From the NCBI RefSeq assembly GCF_031846565.1, contig NZ_JAVRHL010000002.1, forward strand, positions 372,001 to 436,000: a stretch of DNA of 64,000 nucleotides. The letters run 5' to 3'. A program made the translations under genes and the position numbers. Source of the stretch: Tropicimonas_B omnivorans. Lineage in GTDB: Bacteria; Pseudomonadota; Alphaproteobacteria; Rhodobacterales; Rhodobacteraceae. This document shows, one piece after another, positions 51,846-60,642 of the stretch. Under the pieces are notes generated by a model. The model was not told the DNA's origin and made no database searches. It saw only the letters and a list, made by a program, of their open reading frames with translations. How positions within the stretch are numbered: position 1 is the first letter of the stretch; each line of letters opens with the position of its first letter.

Positions 51846-51873
51846 GGCGCCACCCGTGCCGGTGGCGCCTTTT
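51846..51873 (+). terminator. Rho-independent terminator of the xyl operon
   Basis: A perfect 9-bp stem, GGCGCCACC (51846-51854) with GGTGGCGCC (51861-51869), 6-nt loop, then TTTT, 57 bp after the xylA stop. Confidence 0.93.
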
Positions 51874-51982
51874 CATCTTTCAGTGAGACCCATCGCCGTG
51901 GGCGATCCGGGCGGCTGCGGTCTTTCCTGGACGCGCTCGCTGTGCGACAGGACGGCAAAGCGCCAAGGAGTTGGTTTCCCCC

Positions 51983-52663
51983 GTGCCCGACGACAGACCC
52001 GTTCTCATCGCCCCGTCCATTCTCTCCAGCGACTTCTCCCGCTTCGGCGAGGAGATCCGCGCCATCGAGGCCGCCGGGGCGGACTGGATCCATGTCGACG
52101 TGATGGACGGGCATTTCGTGCCCAACATCACCTTCGGCGCACCCGTCGCGAAGGCCCTGCGCCCCCATATCGGCACGGTGATGGACGTTCATTTGATGAT
52201 CGCGCCCGTCGATCCCTATATCGAGGCGTTCGCCGAGGCGGGGGCGGACATCCTGACCGCCCATGTCGAGGCCGGGCCGCATATCCACCGCACGCTGCAG
52301 GCCATCCGCGCAAGCGGGATGCGGCCGGGCGTGGCGCTCAATCCCGGAACGCCGGTGGAGGCGGTGCTGGACGTGCTGGACCTCGTGGACCTCGTCGACG
52401 TGATGACCGTCAATCCCGGCTTCGGCGGGCAGAAATTCATCCGCTCCCAGCTTGCCAAGATCCGCCGCCTCCGGGAGGCGCTGGGGGATCGGCCGGTGCA
52501 TATCGAGATCGACGGCGGCGTGGATCCCGAGACGGCGCCGCTGTGCGTGGAGGCCGGGGCGGACGTGCTCGTCGCGGGCTCTTCGGTCTTCCGCGGCGGG
52601 TCTGCCGATGCGCCGGGCCCCTATGCCGACAACATCCGCTCGCTTCGCGCCGCCCTCTCCTGA
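51983..52663 (+). CDS. rpe: Ribulose-phosphate 3-epimerase
   Basis: 226 aa from GTG 51983, behind AAGGAG at 51965-51970; TTG 51971 touches that Shine-Dalgarno and is a less likely start. TIM-barrel signatures: APSILSSDFSRFGEEI, WIHVDVMDGHFVPNITFG, LMTVNPGFGGQKFI and IEIDGGVDPET. It interconverts ribulose and xylulose 5-phosphate, so it connects the xyl operon product to the pentose phosphate (or Calvin) pathway. The gph gene follows 50 bp later. Confidence 0.93.
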   Translation: MPDDRPVLIAPSILSSDFSRFGEEIRAIEAAGADWIHVDVMDGHFVPNITFGAPVAKALRPHIGTVMDVHLMIAPVDPYIEAFAEAGADILTAHVEAGPHIHRTLQAIRASGMRPGVALNPGTPVEAVLDVLDLVDLVDVMTVNPGFGGQKFIRSQLAKIRRLREALGDRPVHIEIDGGVDPETAPLCVEAGADVLVAGSSVFRGGSADAPGPYADNIRSLRAALS

Positions 52664-52713
52664 CCGCCTGAAAGGCCGCCCATGATCTTTGCCCGTTTCG
52701 AAAGGACCGCCTC

Positions 52714-53388
52714 GTGAGCCGCGGAATCGTCATCTTCGACCTCGACGGCACGCTGATCGACAGCGCGCCCGAGATCCACGCCATCCTCAACGCGATCCTG
52801 ACGGAGGAGGGCGGCACCTCGCTCTCGGAGGGTCAGGTGCGCGGCTTCATCGGCTGGGGCACGGATCACTGCATCGGCAAGGCGATGGGGGCCGCCGGGC
52901 TCGACCCCGAGGATTCGGATCTCCGGGAGCGGATCACCGCGGCGTTCCTCGATCGCTACGAGACCCAGCACGAGAATACCAAGGTCTATCCCGGCGTGGT
53001 GGACACGTTGGAGCTCCTGGCGACGTACGGCTTCGCGCTCGGCCTGTGTACCAACAAGGCCACGGGACCCACGCGCGCCGTCCTCGCCAATTTCGATCTC
53101 GAGGCGCGATTTGACACCGTCGTCTGCGGTGACATGGTCGGAGTGCAGAAGCCCGATCCCGCGCCGCTTCTGAAGGCGGCCGGCGATCTGGGGGGCGGGC
53201 CGGTTCTCTATGTCGGCGACAGCGAGGTGGACGCGCAGACCGCCACGGCCGCCGGCATTCCCTTCGCGCTCTACACCCAAGGCTACCGTCACGCCGCGGT
53301 GGGGGATATCGAGCATCACGAGGCGTTCGATCATTTCGACAAGCTGCCGGCGGTGGTCGCGCGCGTGCTGCGCCCAGGCACGGCGTGA
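52714..53388 (+). CDS. gph: HAD hydrolase, phosphoglycolate phosphatase-like
   Basis: 224 aa, GTG start. HAD motifs: nucleophile IFDLDGTLIDSAPEI at residues 6-20, LCTNKATGPTRAVL (motif II), the lysine in VGVQKPDP (motif III) and YVGDSEVDAQTA (motif IV). Adjacency to rpe is a common alphaproteobacterial arrangement and favours Gph, which dephosphorylates 2-phosphoglycolate; other phosphosugars are possible. Confidence 0.85.
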   Translation: MSRGIVIFDLDGTLIDSAPEIHAILNAILTEEGGTSLSEGQVRGFIGWGTDHCIGKAMGAAGLDPEDSDLRERITAAFLDRYETQHENTKVYPGVVDTLELLATYGFALGLCTNKATGPTRAVLANFDLEARFDTVVCGDMVGVQKPDPAPLLKAAGDLGGGPVLYVGDSEVDAQTATAAGIPFALYTQGYRHAAVGDIEHHEAFDHFDKLPAVVARVLRPGTA

Positions 53389-53399
53389 GCTGACCGCCG

Positions 53400-54269
53400 A
53401 TGCTGGCCGAGCTCGAGATGTTCGTCGCTCTGGCCAACGAGGCCCATTTCGGGCGCGCGGCGGAGCGGTGCGGCGTCACCCAGCCCTCGCTCTCGGCGGC
53501 GATCAAGCGGCTGGAGGATCAGCTCGGCGTCCGGCTCGTGGAGCGCGGCTCGCGCTACCGCGGTCTGACGCCGGAGGGGCGCCGGGCGATCGACTGGGCG
53601 CACCGGATCGTCGCCGATGCCCGCGCCCTGCGGGACGACATGCGCTCCGCGCGGGAGGGCATCGCGGGGCATCTGCGCCTTGCGGTCATCCCGACGGCGC
53701 TTGCCATGACAGAGCGGCTGACCCGGCCTCTCCTCGCGCGGTCCCCCGGGCTGACCGTCGAGATCCGGTCCTCCACCGCGGCCGAGGCGGCGCAGCGGTT
53801 GGACGGGCTCGACGCGGATGCGGCGATCACCTATCTCGGAACCCCCTCCGCGCGGCGCGTGGAGATCCCGCTTTATGCCGAGCGCTATTACCTGCTGTCC
53901 CGCGGGGCCGGCGCCGAGGACGGCGCGATCCCGTGGGAGGAGGTCGCGGCCCGGCCGCTCTGTCTTCTGACCGAGGACATGCAGAACCGCCGGATCCTCG
54001 ATGCGCTGATGCTGGGCGCCGGGGCAGGGCGGGCGCCGCGGCTGACCTCGAATTCCGTGATCGCCCTGATCGCTCATGTGCGCAGCGGTGGCTGGGAAAC
54101 GGTCCTGCCCGAAGCGACGGCGGCTCTTTTCGCAGGCGATCCCTCGCTCGTGTCCCGCCCCGTCGCACAGGAGGGAGCCGCCCCGGTCGTCGGCCTCGTC
54201 GCGACAGCGCGCGAGCCGCAGGTGCCGGCGCTGGCCGCGCTGCTCGATGCCGCCCGGACGGGCCCCTGA
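53400..54269 (+). CDS. LysR-family regulator, probable regulator of formate dehydrogenase (FdsR-like)
   Basis: 289 aa from ATG 53400, 11 bp after gph. N-terminal HTH (LANEAHFGRAAERCGVTQPSLSAAIKRLEDQLG) and a LysR effector domain. It lies immediately upstream of the fds operon in the same orientation, and a long palindromic T-N11-A box overlaps its stop codon. Regulators of this type control fds genes in Cupriavidus and Rhodobacter relatives. The inducer is presumably formate, by inference. Confidence 0.82.
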   Translation: MLAELEMFVALANEAHFGRAAERCGVTQPSLSAAIKRLEDQLGVRLVERGSRYRGLTPEGRRAIDWAHRIVADARALRDDMRSAREGIAGHLRLAVIPTALAMTERLTRPLLARSPGLTVEIRSSTAAEAAQRLDGLDADAAITYLGTPSARRVEIPLYAERYYLLSRGAGAEDGAIPWEEVAARPLCLLTEDMQNRRILDALMLGAGAGRAPRLTSNSVIALIAHVRSGGWETVLPEATAALFAGDPSLVSRPVAQEGAAPVVGLVATAREPQVPALAALLDAARTGP

Positions 54270-54293
54270 TCGATAGGCGCCGTCTATCGTTCA
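54267..54293. promoter_or_regulatory. LysR-type operator for the fds operon
   Basis: TGATCGATAG and CTATCGTTCA flank 7 nt (GCGCCGT). Nine of ten positions pair, and the central ATAG-N7-CTAT gives an exact T-N11-A. The first arm begins with the stop codon of the LysR gene; the site ends 78 bp before the fdsG ATG, a normal place for LysR activation. Confidence 0.65.
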
Positions 54294-54371
54294 ACGCAAC
54301 ATCGATATTGATCGACGCTGCATGGGGCGGGTAGAGCACGGGGATACGAGGCAGCGAAAGGCGCGCGGCAC

Positions 54372-54839
54372 ATGGCGCTCGATGCAACCCGGCTGGAAAC
54401 CCGCCTGCGAGAGATCGTGGCGGAGCATGGCGCCCTCGAGGGGCCGCTTCTTCCCATTCTGCATGCGGTCCAGGCGGAGTTCGGGCATGTCCCGCCTTCC
54501 GGAATTCCCGTGATTGCCGACGCGCTGAACCTCAGCCGCGCCGAGGTGCACGGCGTCGTTTCCTTCTACCACGACTTCCGGGAGGCCCCCGCGGGCCGGA
54601 CGATCCTCAAGCTGTGCCGCGCGGAGGCCTGCCAGTCGATGGGCGGGGCGGCGCTCGAACGCGAGGTGCAGGAGCGGCTCGGCGTCGGCTGGGGGGAGAC
54701 GAGTGCGGACGGCGTGACGCTCGAGCCGGTCTACTGCCTCGGCCTTTGCGCCGCGGCGCCGGCGGCGATGGTGGGGGAGCGGCTCGTCGGTCGCGCGACC
54801 GCCGGCGCGCTTTCGGACATGGCGGAGGACGTGGAATGA
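54372..54839 (+). CDS. fdsG: NAD-dependent formate dehydrogenase gamma subunit (NuoE-like)
   Basis: 155 aa. Thioredoxin-like [2Fe-2S] protein: PLLPILHAVQAEFGHVP near 28-44, HGVVSFYHDFRE near 65 and the four cluster cysteines in CRAEACQS near 85 and CLGLCAAAP near 125. It passes electrons between FdsB and FdsA in the soluble FdsGBA complex. First gene of a chain in which every junction is a four-base overlap. Confidence 0.92.
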   Translation: MALDATRLETRLREIVAEHGALEGPLLPILHAVQAEFGHVPPSGIPVIADALNLSRAEVHGVVSFYHDFREAPAGRTILKLCRAEACQSMGGAALEREVQERLGVGWGETSADGVTLEPVYCLGLCAAAPAAMVGERLVGRATAGALSDMAEDVE

Positions 54840-56344
54840 CCTGGTATCTCTCCGCCGACAGCTTCGCCGCGGCGCTCGGCGCGGAAGATGTGGCCGGGGC
54901 GTTCGAGGCCGCCGGCATCACCCCCGTGCGAACGGGCTCGCGCGGAATGGCGTGGCTGGAGCCGATGGCTGAACTGGAGCGGGACGGCGTGCGCCATGCC
55001 TTCGGGCCGCTCGAGGCGGGCGACGTGCCGGCGCTGCTCGCGGATCCGGATGGCCACGCCAAGGCGCTCGGTCCGACGGAGGAGATCCCCTTTCTCGCCG
55101 CGCAGACGCGGCTCGCCTTCGCCCGCTGCGGCCGGATCGACCCGTTCGATATCGCCGCCTACGAGGCGGAGGGCGGTCTCGCGGGCTTGCGCCGCGCGGC
55201 CTCGCTGTCCGCCGGGCAGATCGTCCGCGAGGTGACACAGAGCGGACTGCGCGGGCGCGGTGGCGCCGGCTTTCCCGCCGGGATCAAGTGGGACACGGTG
55301 CGGGGGGCTCCGGGCGCCATCAAGCACATCGTCTGCAATGCCGACGAGGGCGACAGCGGAACCTTCGCCGACCGCATGATGATCGAGGGCGATCCGCTCT
55401 GCCTGATCGAGGGAATGGCGATCGCGGGCCTCGCGACGGGGGCCGAGAGCGGCTTCGTCTACCTGCGCTCGGAATACCCGCTGGCCATCGCCGCCTTCCG
55501 CCGGGCGCTCGATGTCGCGCGGCGCGCCGGGATGCTGGGAGCGTCGGTGCTGGGCAGCGGCCGCGCCTTCGACATCGAGCTCCGCATCGGGGCGGGCGCC
55601 TATGTCTGTGGCGAGGAGACCAGCCTTCTGAATTCCCTCGAGGGAAAGCGCGGCGTGGTGCGTGCCAAGCCGCCCCTGCCGGCGCTGGAAGGGTTCATGG
55701 GGCGCCCGACGGTGGTGAACAACGTGATCACGCTGGCCTCCGTGCCGTGGATCCTCGCGAACGGGCCGGAGGCCTATGCCGCCTTCGGCCTCGGCCGGTC
55801 CCGCGGCACGATCCCGATCCAGATCGCCGGAAACGTCGCACGCGGCGGCCTCTTCGAAGCGGGCTTCGGGATGACGCTCGGCGCGCTGGTGGAGGAGATC
55901 GCAGGGGGCACGGCCAGCGGACGGCCCGTGAAGGCGGTTCAGGTCGGCGGCCCGCTCGGCGCCTACTTCCCGCCCTCGCTCTTCGACACGCCCTTCGGTT
56001 ACGAGAAGTTCGACGGGCAGGGCGGCCTCATCGGCCATGCCGGCATCGTGGTGTTCGACGACGCGGCGGACATGCTGGCACAGGCCCGCTTCGCGATGGA
56101 ATTCTGTGTCGTGGAGAGTTGCGGGAAGTGCACGCCCTGCCGCATCGGCGCGGTCAGGGGCGTGGAGACCATCGACCGGATCGGACGGGGCGACGCCGCT
56201 GCCATTCCGCTCCTCGAGGATCTCTGCGAGACCATGACGTCCGGATCCCTCTGCGCCCTTGGCGGGTTCACCCCCTATCCCGTCCTCTCCGCGCTCCGCC
56301 ACTTCCCCGGCGAGTTCGCGCCGGCGAGGGAGGCTGCGGAGTGA
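54836..56344 (+). CDS. fdsB: NAD-dependent formate dehydrogenase beta subunit (NuoF-like)
   Basis: 502 aa from ATG 54836 (ATGA overlap). FMN/NADH site: GRGGAGFPAGIKWD near 140, CNADEGDSGTFADRMMIEGDP near 165 and GAGAYVCGEETSLLNSLEG near 255. The [4Fe-4S] ligand motif is ESCGKCTPCRIG near 424, with a further Cys in SGSLCALGG near 466. It reduces NAD with electrons from formate. Confidence 0.93.
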   Translation: MTWYLSADSFAAALGAEDVAGAFEAAGITPVRTGSRGMAWLEPMAELERDGVRHAFGPLEAGDVPALLADPDGHAKALGPTEEIPFLAAQTRLAFARCGRIDPFDIAAYEAEGGLAGLRRAASLSAGQIVREVTQSGLRGRGGAGFPAGIKWDTVRGAPGAIKHIVCNADEGDSGTFADRMMIEGDPLCLIEGMAIAGLATGAESGFVYLRSEYPLAIAAFRRALDVARRAGMLGASVLGSGRAFDIELRIGAGAYVCGEETSLLNSLEGKRGVVRAKPPLPALEGFMGRPTVVNNVITLASVPWILANGPEAYAAFGLGRSRGTIPIQIAGNVARGGLFEAGFGMTLGALVEEIAGGTASGRPVKAVQVGGPLGAYFPPSLFDTPFGYEKFDGQGGLIGHAGIVVFDDAADMLAQARFAMEFCVVESCGKCTPCRIGAVRGVETIDRIGRGDAAAIPLLEDLCETMTSGSLCALGGFTPYPVLSALRHFPGEFAPAREAAE

Positions 56345-56574
56345 GCCGGGGCCTGTCGCACGCGGCCGTCATCTGCCGGAGCGACCTCGCAGGAGACGGT
56401 GGCCGGGCGCGGCTAGGGGCGATCCGCGGGGGCGACATCCGCCCGCCGCCTCCGCACGTGGCCGGCGGGGGACGGGCGATCTACATCCGCGACGAGGACA
56501 ATCATCTCTTCGAGCTGCCTGCGGGTATGCTGGAAGAGCGTCCGGCGCAGGGCGCCGAGGGGAGGCACGCATGA
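56341..56574 (+). CDS. Small VOC/glyoxalase-like protein inserted in the fds operon
   Basis: 77 aa, GTG start sharing four bases with the fdsB stop (GTGA) and a stop sharing four bases with the fdsA ATG (ATGA), the same coupling as every other junction here, so it is probably translated. The start LSHAAVICRSDLAG resembles the first strand of VOC-fold proteins, and the end (GGDIRPPPPH, then RAIYIRDEDNHLFELPAG) resembles their last strand with the metal-binding Glu. A full VOC domain is 110-130 aa, so the middle is missing. It may be a shrunken VOC protein or a new fds accessory. Standard fds operons lack a gene here. Confidence 0.55.
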   Translation: MSRGLSHAAVICRSDLAGDGGRARLGAIRGGDIRPPPPHVAGGGRAIYIRDEDNHLFELPAGMLEERPAQGAEGRHA

Positions 56575-59486
56575 AGGACTTCAGGTTCCCGTCCGATTAC
56601 GATCTCGGCACTCCGGAGAAGCATGGCGCGCCCGTCACGCTCATCATCGACGGTGCGGAGATCACTGTTCCGGACGGCACGTCGGTCATGCGCGCCGCGG
56701 CGGTGGCGGGAACGCGAATTCCCAAGCTCTGCGCATCGGACAACATCGAGGCGTTCGGCTCCTGCCGGCTCTGCCTCGTGGAGATCGAGGGGCGGCGCGG
56801 CACGCCGGCCTCCTGCACCACACCGGTCGCCGAGGGCATGGTGGTGACGACCCAGTCCGAACGGCTGCGGCGGCTCCGGAAGGGCGTGATGGAGCTCTAC
56901 GTCTCCGATCACCCGCTCGACTGCCTGACCTGCGCCGCGAACGGCGATTGCGAGCTTCAGGACATGGCCGGCGCCGTGGGGCTGCGTGATGTGCGCTACG
57001 AGCCGGGCGTCAACCACTACGACCCATCGGCCACGGGCGCGCGGAGCCAGGCCGAGGCACGGGCGCGGATGCCGGACGGGATCGCGAACCCGGCCTATAT
57101 CCCGAAGGACGACAGCAACCCCTACTTCACCTACGATCCCTCCAAATGCATCGTCTGCTCTCGCTGCGTCAGGGCCTGCGAAGAGGTTCAGGGCACCTTT
57201 GCGCTGACCATCGAGGGGCGGGGGTTCGACAGCCGGGTGTCCGCCGGGACGGGGTTCGACGATTTCCTCTCTTCCGAATGCGTCTCCTGCGGCGCCTGCG
57301 TGCAGGCCTGCCCCACCGCGACGCTTCAGGAGAAGTCCGTGGCGGAGCTGGGCGTGCCGGACCGCAAGGTGGTCACAACCTGCGCCTATTGCGGCGTCGG
57401 CTGCTCCTTCGAGGCGCAGATGTCAGGCGACCGGCTCGTGCGGATGGTGCCCTACAAGCACGGCAAGGCGAACCGCGGCCATAGCTGCGTCAAGGGCCGC
57501 TTCGCCTATGGTTATGCCGAGCATTCGGACCGCATCCTGTCCCCGATGATCCGGGAGGACATCGCCGAGCCGTGGCGCGAGGTGTCGTGGGAAGAGGCCC
57601 TCTCCTTTGCCGCGGGCCGTCTTCGTCGCATACAGGCCGAGAGCGGGGTCGGCGCGATCGGGGGCATCACCTCCTCGCGCTGCACCAACGAGGAGACCTA
57701 CCTCGTCCAGAAGATGATCCGGCAGGTCTTCGGCAACAACAACGTCGATACCTGTGCCCGTGTCTGCCACTCGCCGACCGGCTACGGGCTGAAGACAACC
57801 TTCGGCACCTCCGCCGGAACGCAGGATTTCGACAGCGTCGAGGAGTGCGACGTGGCCGTTGTGATCGGCGCGAACCCCACGGACGGACATCCGGTCTTTG
57901 CCTCCCGCCTGAAGAAGCGACTGAGGGAAGGCGCGAAGTTGATCGTGATCGACCCGCGCCGGATCGACCTCGTGAAGTCCCCGCATGTTGCCGCCTCCCA
58001 CCATCTTGCGCTGACGCCTGGCACGAACGTCGCGGTTCTCACCGCGCTCGCCCATGTCATCGTGACCGAGGGGCTGGTGGACGAGGCTTTCGTGCGCGAG
58101 CGTTGTGACTGGGACGCGTTCTCGGACTGGGCCGCCTTCGTCGCGGGCGAGCGGCACAGCCCCGAAGCGACCGAAGCCCTGACCGGCGTGCCCGCCGCCG
58201 AGATGCGCGCCGCCGCGCGCCTTTACGCGGGCGGTGGCAACGGCGCGATCTATTACGGCCTCGGCGTCACGGAGCACAGCCAGGGCTCGACCACCGTCAT
58301 GGCCATCGCCAACCTGGCCATGGCGACGGGCAACATCGGCCGTCCCGGCGTCGGAGTGAACCCGCTCCGGGGGCAGAACAACGTGCAGGGCGCCTGCGAC
58401 ATGGGCTCCTTCCCGCACGAATTGCCGGGCTACCGCCACGTCCACGACGACAACGTCCGCGCGACCTTCGAGGCGATCTGGGGCGGCACAATCCAGGACG
58501 AGCCGGGCCTTCGGATCCCCAACATGCTCGACGCGGCCGTCGACGGCTCCTTCCGCGGCCTCTACGTCCAGGGCGAGGATATCCTCCAGTCGGACCCCAA
58601 CACGCGGCACGTCGCAGCCGGTCTCGCGGCGATGGACTGCGTCATCGTGCATGACCTCTTCCTCAACGAGACGGCGAATTACGCCCATGTCTTCCTGCCC
58701 GGCTCGACCTTCCTCGAGAAGGACGGGACCTTCACCAATGCGGAGCGCCGTATCAACCGCGTCCGCCGGGTCATGGCGCCGAAGGCGGGTCTGGCCGACT
58801 GGGAGGTGACGCAGGCCCTGGCCGGCGCGCTCGGCGCGGACTGGCGCTACACGCATCCCGCCCAGGTGATGGACGAGATCGCCGCGACCACGCCGAGCTT
58901 CGCCGGCGTCTCCTACGAGCGGCTGGAGGAGCTGGGCTCCGTCCAGTGGCCCTGCAACGAGACCACGCCCGAAGGCTCCCCCGTCATGCACATGGATGGC
59001 TTCGTGCGCGGCAAGGGGCTGTTCGTCGTCACCGAATATGTCGCGACGGACGAGCGCACCGGCCCGCGCTTCCCGCTTCTGCTCACGACGGGCCGGATCC
59101 TGTCGCAGTACAATGTCGGCGCCCAGACCCGGCGGACCGGGAATACCGTCTGGCACGAGGAAGACGTGCTGGAGCTCCATCCCCACGATGCCGAACAGAG
59201 GGGCGTCAGGGAGGGCGGCTGGGTCCGCCTCGCCTCCCGTTCGGGCGAGACGACCCTGCGCGCGAAGATCACGGACCGCGTGGCGCCCGGCGTGGTCTAC
59301 ACCACGTTCCACCACCCGGACACGCAGGCCAATGTCGTCACCTCAGAGTTTTCCGACTGGGCGACGAACTGTCCGGAATACAAGGTGACGGCGGTTCAGG
59401 TCTCCCCCTCCAACGGCCCCTCCGACTGGCAGGAGGACTATGCCGCGCAAGCCGCGCGCGCCCGCCGGGTGCTTGCCGCCGAATGA
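56571..59486 (+). CDS. fdsA: NAD-dependent formate dehydrogenase alpha subunit (Mo/W-bis-MGD)
   Basis: 971 aa from ATG 56571. An N-terminal [2Fe-2S] domain (CASDNIEAFGSCRLC near 50-64) is followed by a His-Cys cluster (HPLDCLTC near 113), two [4Fe-4S] sites (CIVCSRCVRACEE near 194; CVSCGACVQACPT near 240), and the catalytic domain's own cluster (CAYCGVGC near 268). The molybdenum ligand is cysteine in ARVCHSPTGYGL near 400, not selenocysteine. It oxidises formate to CO2 in the cytoplasm and is the catalytic core of FdsGBAD. Confidence 0.95.
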   Translation: MKDFRFPSDYDLGTPEKHGAPVTLIIDGAEITVPDGTSVMRAAAVAGTRIPKLCASDNIEAFGSCRLCLVEIEGRRGTPASCTTPVAEGMVVTTQSERLRRLRKGVMELYVSDHPLDCLTCAANGDCELQDMAGAVGLRDVRYEPGVNHYDPSATGARSQAEARARMPDGIANPAYIPKDDSNPYFTYDPSKCIVCSRCVRACEEVQGTFALTIEGRGFDSRVSAGTGFDDFLSSECVSCGACVQACPTATLQEKSVAELGVPDRKVVTTCAYCGVGCSFEAQMSGDRLVRMVPYKHGKANRGHSCVKGRFAYGYAEHSDRILSPMIREDIAEPWREVSWEEALSFAAGRLRRIQAESGVGAIGGITSSRCTNEETYLVQKMIRQVFGNNNVDTCARVCHSPTGYGLKTTFGTSAGTQDFDSVEECDVAVVIGANPTDGHPVFASRLKKRLREGAKLIVIDPRRIDLVKSPHVAASHHLALTPGTNVAVLTALAHVIVTEGLVDEAFVRERCDWDAFSDWAAFVAGERHSPEATEALTGVPAAEMRAAARLYAGGGNGAIYYGLGVTEHSQGSTTVMAIANLAMATGNIGRPGVGVNPLRGQNNVQGACDMGSFPHELPGYRHVHDDNVRATFEAIWGGTIQDEPGLRIPNMLDAAVDGSFRGLYVQGEDILQSDPNTRHVAAGLAAMDCVIVHDLFLNETANYAHVFLPGSTFLEKDGTFTNAERRINRVRRVMAPKAGLADWEVTQALAGALGADWRYTHPAQVMDEIAATTPSFAGVSYERLEELGSVQWPCNETTPEGSPVMHMDGFVRGKGLFVVTEYVATDERTGPRFPLLLTTGRILSQYNVGAQTRRTGNTVWHEEDVLELHPHDAEQRGVREGGWVRLASRSGETTLRAKITDRVAPGVVYTTFHHPDTQANVVTSEFSDWATNCPEYKVTAVQVSPSNGPSDWQEDYAAQAARARRVLAAE

Positions 59487-60250
59487 GGATGGACCCGCTC
59501 CGCCCGCCCCACGAGGGCCGTACGCTTGCCGAGGAGGTTCCGGTCGCGCTGGTCTATCACGGCTCGACGCAGGCCGTGATGATGGCGACGCCGCAGGACC
59601 TCGAGGATTTCGCGGTGGGCTTCTCGCTCACCGAGGGGATCGTGGAACGCGAGGGGGACATCGAGGATCTCGAGGCGGTGGATCACGGAGAGGGCATCGA
59701 GCTGCGGATGTGGCTCTCAGGCGACCGCGCGGCGCATCTCTCCGAGCGCCGCCGCCTCGCCGCGGGGCCCGTGGGCTGCGGTCTCTGCGGCATCGAATCC
59801 ATCTCCTCCGCCCTGAGGACGCCCCCCGGCATCGAGACGGCGACCTTGCGCATTCCCCGCCCTCCCCTTGCCGGACTGGCGGATGCGCTGCGAGACAGTC
59901 AGCCCCTTCACGATGCGACGGGTGCGGTTCACGCCGCCGGCCTCTGGCGCCCCGGGGAGGGGGTCGTGGTGGTGCGGGAGGATGTCGGCCGCCACAACGC
60001 CCTCGACAAGCTCGCCGGCGCAATGGCGCGCGCGGGCAAGCAGGGGGCCGGCTCCGCGATCGTGCTGACCTCCCGCGTCTCGGTGGAGATGGTCCAGAAG
60101 GCCTGCGCCGTCGGCGCCGAGGCGATCCTGTCGGTCTCTGCGCCCACCGAGCGCGCCGTGCGCATGGCGCAGGCGGCCGGGCTCACGCTCGTCTGCAACC
60201 TCAAATCGGGGCCGCGCTGCCTCGCCCATCCTCAAAGGATCGATGGATGA
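59483..60250 (+). CDS. fdhD: FdhD/FdsC-type sulfurtransferase for formate dehydrogenase
   Basis: 255 aa from ATG 59483 (ATGA overlap; ATG 59489 is an alternative). The FdhD motif GCGLCGIES near 94-99 provides the sulfur-carrying cysteines. VREDVGRHNALDKLAGA near 165 and LTSRVSVEMVQKA near 195 are the cofactor-binding segments. It hands sulfur to the molybdenum cofactor before insertion into FdsA. The usual gene order fdsGBA-C-D is kept. Confidence 0.92.
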   Translation: MRMDPLRPPHEGRTLAEEVPVALVYHGSTQAVMMATPQDLEDFAVGFSLTEGIVEREGDIEDLEAVDHGEGIELRMWLSGDRAAHLSERRRLAAGPVGCGLCGIESISSALRTPPGIETATLRIPRPPLAGLADALRDSQPLHDATGAVHAAGLWRPGEGVVVVREDVGRHNALDKLAGAMARAGKQGAGSAIVLTSRVSVEMVQKACAVGAEAILSVSAPTERAVRMAQAAGLTLVCNLKSGPRCLAHPQRIDG

Positions 60251-60519
60251 AAGACGAGACACTGATCCGGATGATCCGACAGATCGCAACGGCCTTCGCG
60301 CACTTGTCCGAAGGAGAGGCCGCCCGCTCGATCGCCGCGCATGTGAACGACTTCTGGGAGCCCCGCATGCGTCGCCCTCTCATCGCGCTCATCGAAGCGG
60401 GGGATGACCGTCTGCCCGCCGCCGTCCTCGCCGCCGGCCCCGATATCCGCCGCCCAGCGGAACCCGACGCCGGACACCCGCAAAGCGACTACGCCCGGAA
60501 CGCGCCGGGCCCGGGGTAG
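60247..60519 (+). CDS. fdsD: Formate dehydrogenase delta subunit
   Basis: 90 aa, ATG overlapping fdhD. IRMIRQIATAFAHLSEGEAARSIAAHVNDFWEPRMR is the FdsD signature; the C-terminal third is Pro/Ala-rich. It is a small cytoplasmic protein needed for active FdsGBA, likely in assembly. Last gene of the operon; 123 bp separate it from the convergent Anbu gene and no clear terminator is seen there. Confidence 0.88.
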   Translation: MKDETLIRMIRQIATAFAHLSEGEAARSIAAHVNDFWEPRMRRPLIALIEAGDDRLPAAVLAAGPDIRRPAEPDAGHPQSDYARNAPGPG

Positions 60520-60642
60520 GGCGCTCCGGCGGTTTCCAGTCTCCATGCTCCGGGTGCGGCCCCGAGCCTATGGACATCGAAGCCCGGACTGCGCCCCGAT
60601 GCAAACGGCGCATACCCACGCCGGAGGCAAGTCCGCCCGGCG

